A stretch of DNA of 64,000 nt, from assembly GCA_033030425.1 (NCBI GenBank), contig JAUFSD010000019.1:186001-250000 (forward strand), read 5' to 3'. Numbering within the stretch: position 1 is the stretch's first letter; the number at the start of each line of letters is the position of its first letter. The translations under genes were made by a program, and so were the position numbers. The notes under the pieces are model-generated. The model saw only the letters and a program-made list of their open reading frames with translations, ran no database searches and was not told where the DNA came from. The stretch comes from Verpa conica (lineage: Eukaryota; Ascomycota; Pezizomycetes; Pezizales; Morchellaceae). Positions 58,846-64,000 of this stretch are shown here, one piece after another.

Positions 58846-59181
58846 TCAAGTCTCGCTAATAGCGACACTCTCCTGGCTCGTTCCGGCACTACTACAGCTG
58901 CTCTCGCTTCCTCTCCTCCTCTCCTCGTCGCTGCTCTCGTCGACCATGCCTTGGAAGGTGTTTCCGTAGTTCTCCTGGCTCTGGCAGGCAACGGGCTTGA
59001 GGGGATCGCCAAACAGCATTGTCTCGTGGCGACGGAGCGAGGGGATCACACGGTTGCTCGAGTAGGCGGCACGTTTGCGGCGGGACTGCTGCGGTGCCGG
59101 GATGGAGTGGGTATGGACGTAATGCGGTATAGGGGATGCAGGAGGCGACGGAAGGAGGATGGTGTGGTTTGCATCGGGCAT
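58846..59181 (-). CDS. Possible small protein, 111 aa
   Basis: A single open frame preceded on its strand by a long CT-rich block and then CCAATACAATCAATC just before the ATG, a typical fungal leader. The protein is polar: a Pro/His/Ser-rich first half, a basic patch (QQSRRKRAAYSS), the compact segment RRHETMLFGDPLKP, then an acidic/Ser-rich tail (VDESSDEERRRGSESS). I recognise no domain. It could be a small nuclear or stress-related protein, or a chance frame. The leader context is the main support. Confidence 0.45.
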   Translation of the reverse strand: MPDANHTILLPSPPASPIPHYVHTHSIPAPQQSRRKRAAYSSNRVIPSLRRHETMLFGDPLKPVACQSQENYGNTFQGMVDESSDEERRRGSESSCSSAGTSQESVAISET

Positions 59182-62100
59182 GATTGATTGTATTGGTAGA
59201 GAAGAGGGGGAAAGAGAGGGAAAGAGAGGGAGAGAGGGGATCTGAATCTGAGTCCTGAGAAGTGGCTGAACTGAATATGCAGAGGCGTTGTAGACAGTGT
59301 GAAGATCAATGGTGAAGAGGAAGTTAGAGGGGGTAGCTAGACGGTTAGATGCGTCGAGATCGCAGTTGGATCAATTGAGGAGGTTGGGGGGGGGGGAGAA
59401 GAGAGGGCGGGGAAGGGCAGCTTTTGAGTGTTTAGTTACCTGTCTCTGTCTTGCCTTACACAGCACAGGGATCAGCTGGGTGAAACGAAACTGGGTGGGT
59501 GGGTAGTGGGTAGTGGTTGCTGGCTGCTGGCTGCTCGCTGCTCCTGTCCTGCTCCTGCTCCTGGTTGCTACCGCTACTCCTGTTTTCCTGTTACTACTTA
59601 CAGTACGCGCGCGCCGTCGGGTGACTGCTGGTGACTCCGAGCCTTGGCGGGTCATGCTGCGCCCTGATTCGCCGAGGGTGAGAATCCACACACCCTCCCC
59701 ATCCCCATCACGCAACCTGACTCTCCACTGGAAGAGAGAATTTAAACCCTCGAGGCTGTGCTGCGCTGTTGAGTAAGAATCCTCCCTTCTAGAATCATGA
59801 ATCGCCTTCAGGTACATTACCGAGAGGCCGAGTGATGCACCATGAGCATATATCCCTTATCGCACATATATCTCTTCCCCCCCCCCCCCTTATCAACACA
59901 GCCTGAATCGAACATGCATACCGAGGGACAACTCATTCAGATGCGCTGGACAGGAACAGGAACAGAAACAGCTCAAATGATCATTTCTCGCCCTGGGGGT
60001 TTTTTATTTTACTTTTGCCACATCGCTTAGAATACGTCATTCTTTGACAGCAGAGATGGGTTTTTTCTTTCTCTTCACGTGGTGGATGGTACCTTGCGCC
60101 CTATTGGCTCATTTCCAGCGTCCTCTAGTCCCGCGCCACTGCTGCTAATACTACGGGAAGGGGCGACGTTCAAGAGTCATGAGAAAGCCAGCGAGGATAA
60201 CACCACCATCTTGAGTTGGGAATTGAATGAATGCTGGGATTGTTTTTCATTCGGAACTACGGATGGGATGACTAACAATACGGAGATGCAAGAGGAATCT
60301 TAGTCGCGTTGAAAAGGATAAAGAAATTTCTTTTCATTACTGAAACCCGCCACAGATTCGATATAGTTCTTTTTTGGGAATGACGCATCGTTGATCCATC
60401 TGTTTCTGATCCCTCACTCAGGATTACCCCGGTTACGCTACTAGCAACCTACCATTTACAGGTATCCTTGCCAAGGATTGTTGAGCCAAGGGGGTAAAAC
60501 CAACATTCCTAGCAGACTACGATTAGACCCGGGCTATCGATCGAATAATGCTCTCTTACACATCCAAATTAAGTATTGGTAAAGCTGTGGAATTCGATTC
60601 ACTCACTGAATGGTAGCTTCAGTGAGTTTGTGGTTTCAAGGAACCCCCCCTCCCTATCTAATTGCACTGCCAGTAACTCACTGAATTCAACTAGCGCATA
60701 CCTGAGTTAATAAGATCGGAAAATTACACTGTCTTTCAAGGAGTGTCTAAGCTATGAGAAATTTTGACTTGGTCGATGATCTCCCAGTCTGTTAGTACAC
60801 TTGGCTCATTTGACTACTGGTTGTTTAACTAGCTCTACCGGGGGATCTGCCTCTTTTAAATCTCTATGTATACATTACCATGTCATGTCCACTCCGCACC
60901 GATCACCTGTCGCCCGTTTGAATCCTCCCCCCTAGCAAATGTCATTAGACATATCTGATTGAGTGTTATACCTATTCCCCAACCAGTTATACCCCGAGAT
61001 AACACCCCCGTAAATACTAATCTCTCAGAATCTTCCTGGTACAATGCCAAGAATTTGCGTTTATTCGAACACCCTAGCTCGCCACTCGACTTCAGTTGGG
61101 TATGCAGACCCGGCTAATACCACTTCGGTTACGTATACGATTACTCCGGCCAATACCAGCCTGAACATGTTTCATCATTTAATGTGTTTCTGCCAACGGA
61201 TTTCTAGGCGGTTGAGTAATAGTAGGACACATTTTGCCATAGGAGGAGCTATATGAACAAAAGGGGTTCCCTGCGACATTGGTTTCTTAGTGGATAGTTC
61301 CTCCTGGACTTTTACTGTGTGCTACCCCCTCGGTGAAGACCTATGCATAGACGTGATTGTTGTCTCAGATAAAAAGAGCGTCCGAGAGGGTTGTTGGTGT
61401 GGCTGAATACTACTTCCGAGCCTTTTGGCCTTGTTTTTATGCCATGAGGTAATACCATTCATTAGGAAATCCCCTTCCCCCCTAGGTGAATGTTGGCTCG
61501 ATTAGTTACTTGGTGGGGTTGTTTATAGGTGAATAATGTTGTTTGCTATATGTGCCGTGAGATAATACCAACTATTAGGAACAATACTCCCCCCAGGAGG
61601 ATTTTGTAATAAGGTAAGTTGTAGACTCTTCTAGAGTTGAAAATATGGAGAATAACCCCGCGATATACTCACATGTGTTTGTACTTGCGGTTTGTTGACC
61701 GACGTAAGAAACGTCTAGGTGATACAATAGATCTTTCTAACGAGACTATCTGCTTCAACATAAAGAAAGCCTCCATAGATATGATTATGCTGTATCTTGA
61801 ATAATTAGGAATGTATTTATTTCTGTTTCGTTGGTGTGAGGGTGTAAATACCTCTGTTGTGTGAGGGTGGTAGAATGTCTGTTCTCTCTCTGGAACCACG
61901 CCATGTGCCATATAGACGGGTGTACCACATATTTTATTAAGGTGATGAAGACTCTGAATAATCGCTGATTTTCGAGACGGAGCATATGTTAATGAACAAG
62001 TTAACATAAGGTGGTGGGGGAGAGATGGATATGCAAAGGGTTGGATTGCTTATGGTGAGCAAGATCCGCAATGTTTTTTTCCCCTTTTCTTCCCTCAATG

Positions 62101-63169
62101 AATATATTTGGAATGGGTAGTCTGTAGGGATTGAACCCAAGACTCCCGCTCTCATGAAGGGCCTCTGACTAGCACTCAGGGTAAGGATTTTAACCCCACA
62201 TAAGCACTGATAGTGTTTATAAGAACGACAGTCACTGCTGATGCAGGTGCCAATCCATCGCTCAATATTGGAATACGCGACCTATAGATTATAAGCGATT
62301 CAACTGGGATAGATGATTCACCGCTAGAGTCTGAATATGATGGTGGTGATTCTCACGGGAGCGTTTGCTCCCTTTCACAGAGGATGGAGAGGAAGGTTGG
62401 TTGACGTTGGAGCTAGGATCCAGAGATAAGCTTTATGCACCAAGGAACAAGCCGAACCCTAACCCAGCGAGGCTCTGTTGACCATCTCCCAACACATCCC
62501 CTTTCTCTCTGGCACTCTCTCTCTCAAGACTGCGTGTGGTTCCTGAGCACCGCCGTATGGGTTGACCCCCGTGATCCAGATTCACAACCACGATCATACA
62601 TCTCCCGTTCCTGATGTTGCGCAGGGATTATATTCGCTATCACCCCCGCCCCCATGGGATGACTCTTATGCTCTCCCTCTCACTCCCCTGACAGGATCAA
62701 ATCTCGGTTATGCAAGCCAAACCTTCCACCGAGCTTCCATGCCGCCCTCTTCTTCTTCGTTAGCCGTAAATAGAAAACGTCATGAGGCTGGGGGGGCTTG
62801 ATGTGATGTAAGCCGTATCACATGAGACCGCGTGAACGTGACTCAACCATCCCATCTCGCTCGCGCCTTCTTGAACCGTCACTTGGGGGGAGGAAATTAA
62901 TTTAGTGGTGTAACTCATTCGTAACATCCACGCGGATCATGAAAAAAAAAAAGAGAGAAAGAAAAGAAAATTTTTGAGCCTGACCCCACCACCACCACCA
63001 CCACCACCACCACCAAGGCTATCTTGTAAGAATTTTAATAATATATATATTAACCTGTACTTTTTGTCAGATCAAATCCTCACTTCATTCCGATTCGATC
63101 CACATTTCTAACTCATAAGTCTTTTTTACAACCCTATTCGATCGCGAGAAAGAAAGAAAGAAAAAACAA
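59182..63169. other. Intergenic, no convincing gene
   Basis: The CT-rich leader of the small minus gene comes first. Then follow scattered frames without family motifs (for example 61044-61256, 62562-62801), a telomere-like AACCCTAACCC near 62457, a tRNA-like B-box fragment near 62120-62160, and an ACC trinucleotide repeat (62986-63014). Confidence 0.5.
62986..63014. repeat. ACC trinucleotide microsatellite
   Basis: About nine to ten CCA/ACC units upstream of the possible small gene at 63170. Confidence 0.9.
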
Positions 63170-63541
63170 ATGTGCGAGACGATTACAATACTCTGCGTCG
63201 GTCCAATACGGACCCTAATCGGCTACATCTGCCCCTCGTTGACTTCCTCGTCCGCGTCTTCAGTGGCCACCGACACCTCCGGCCGAGCTCCTCCACTACT
63301 CTCGTACGGGCGCTACCCCGGCAACGGGATGCGGCGCTACGATTCAGATATCAGTAATGCAAACACCCGCGAAGAGGATGCAGGGTACGTCGCGGACTCG
63401 TCCTCATCTTCATCGGACTATGGGGATGGCGAGGACCGACCCTTGTTGAAGAGGGGTATCTCGTTTGAGCGATATAATTTTGATCCGAACTTTTGCGCCG
63501 CGAGTGCCAGTGTTGAGACGGTTATTTTGGTAAAAAAGTAA
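63170..63541 (+). CDS. Possible small protein, 123 aa
   Basis: An open frame starting after a purine-rich leader (GAAAGAAAGAAAGAAAAAACAA-ATG, here only described). The N-terminus is hydrophobic (ITILCVGPIRTLIGYICPSL), which could be a membrane anchor or signal segment. The rest is Ser/Asp-rich, with RRYDSDISNANTREEDAGYV and ADSSSSSSDYGDGEDRPLLK. No known domain. The context (leader A-richness, stop followed by CT repeat) suggests a real short gene, but chance cannot be excluded. Confidence 0.4.
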   Translation: MCETITILCVGPIRTLIGYICPSLTSSSASSVATDTSGRAPPLLSYGRYPGNGMRRYDSDISNANTREEDAGYVADSSSSSSDYGDGEDRPLLKRGISFERYNFDPNFCAASASVETVILVKK

Positions 63542-64000
63542 TCGTCGGGAGGCTGGCTGCTTATTGCGAGGCTACATGTTCTCTCTCTCTCTCTCTCTCT
63601 CTTCAGGTGATGGTGTGTGTTTGTGGATCGATCGTATATATATATATATATGCGTGTGGGTGTGCATTTGGTTAGCTTACGTGAAATGACAAAGATGACG
63701 ATAGTGGCTACTTTCGGTATTTTTTTTTTTTTTTTTTTTAAAGGGGGAGTATATATGGTGATCGTAGGCGTTTCAAGGTCGGGTAGAGTGTATATTTTTT
63801 TTTCCCTTTAATTTCCGGTTTGGGTTCTAGGGGGGGGGGTGGTGCTGGTTATAGATGGTTGTTTACTTTCTTTGTCATATTTTTAATTTATCGTCTTTAT
63901 TGTAGTTTAGGTATTAATCGGCACTTTATTCCTGTTTTTTTTTTTTTTTAAATGCAATGAATCATGCATGATCTAGATACAGGCTTTTGTCTCCTTTTAG
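63542..64000. other. Downstream flank, low complexity
   Basis: CT and TA repeats, T runs at 63720-63740 and 63938-63950, and a G run near 63831. No gene recognised to the end of the window. Confidence 0.55.
63581..63602. repeat. CT dinucleotide microsatellite
   Basis: About eleven CT units just after the possible small gene. A short TA repeat follows at 63635-63651. Confidence 0.95.

Noticed and set aside
62110..62190. Possible tRNA gene on the minus strand
   Set aside because: A GGTTCAATCC B-box-like motif is present, but no acceptor stem or proper anticodon stem pairs around it. At most it is a tRNA-derived fragment.

Overview
This window is nuclear DNA of a filamentous ascomycete. The genes carry short (about 40-160 bp) GT-AG introns with fungal branch points, two encode Zn2Cys6 transcription factors, and others encode families typical of Pezizomycotina (F-box/ankyrin, TAM/LaeA-like methyltransferase, fungal Hsp70-like, SDR). 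Several genes are unusually intron-rich (11, 12 and 19 exons), which would suit an early-diverging lineage such as Pezizomycetes. That placement is inference. Gene density is low, with long gaps rich in homopolymers, microsatellites and small inverted-repeat elements.

Layout. 1.5-6.0 kb: a YeeE/YedE-type membrane transporter and a Zn2Cys6 transcription factor, both on the minus strand. 7.8-18.5 kb: three tandem minus-strand paralogs of a divergent Hsp70-like family. I rebuilt them exon by exon and they stay open at 609, 568 and 574 aa. Non-coding inverted-repeat elements lie between them and in one intron. 19.2-27 kb, plus strand: an F-box-like protein, an F-box/ankyrin protein, a secreted GH25-type lysozyme, an unrecognised small protein and a TMEM19/DUF92 membrane protein. 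27.7-29.5 kb, minus strand: a 12-exon SAM methyltransferase. 31.3-37.5 kb, minus strand: a 19-exon gene for a 1688-aa protein combining a RING-H2 finger, a VWA domain with complete MIDAS residues, a U-box nested inside the VWA, and a C-terminal E2 (UBC) domain with an intact HPN motif and catalytic Cys. 39.2-44.9 kb, minus strand: two related SDR oxidoreductases. 51.9-55.1 kb, plus strand: a 979-aa Zn2Cys6 factor preceded by about 7 kb without a recognisable gene. 55-64 kb: mostly intergenic, with a clear hAT-like MITE (8-bp target duplication) and two possible small proteins.

The genes do not form an evident metabolic cluster. The most notable items are the one-chain E2/E3 protein and the Hsp70-like trio, whose nucleotide-binding motifs are eroded although the genes look otherwise intact. 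All exon maps were made by eye from splice signals, frame continuity and family motifs. No similarity search was run.
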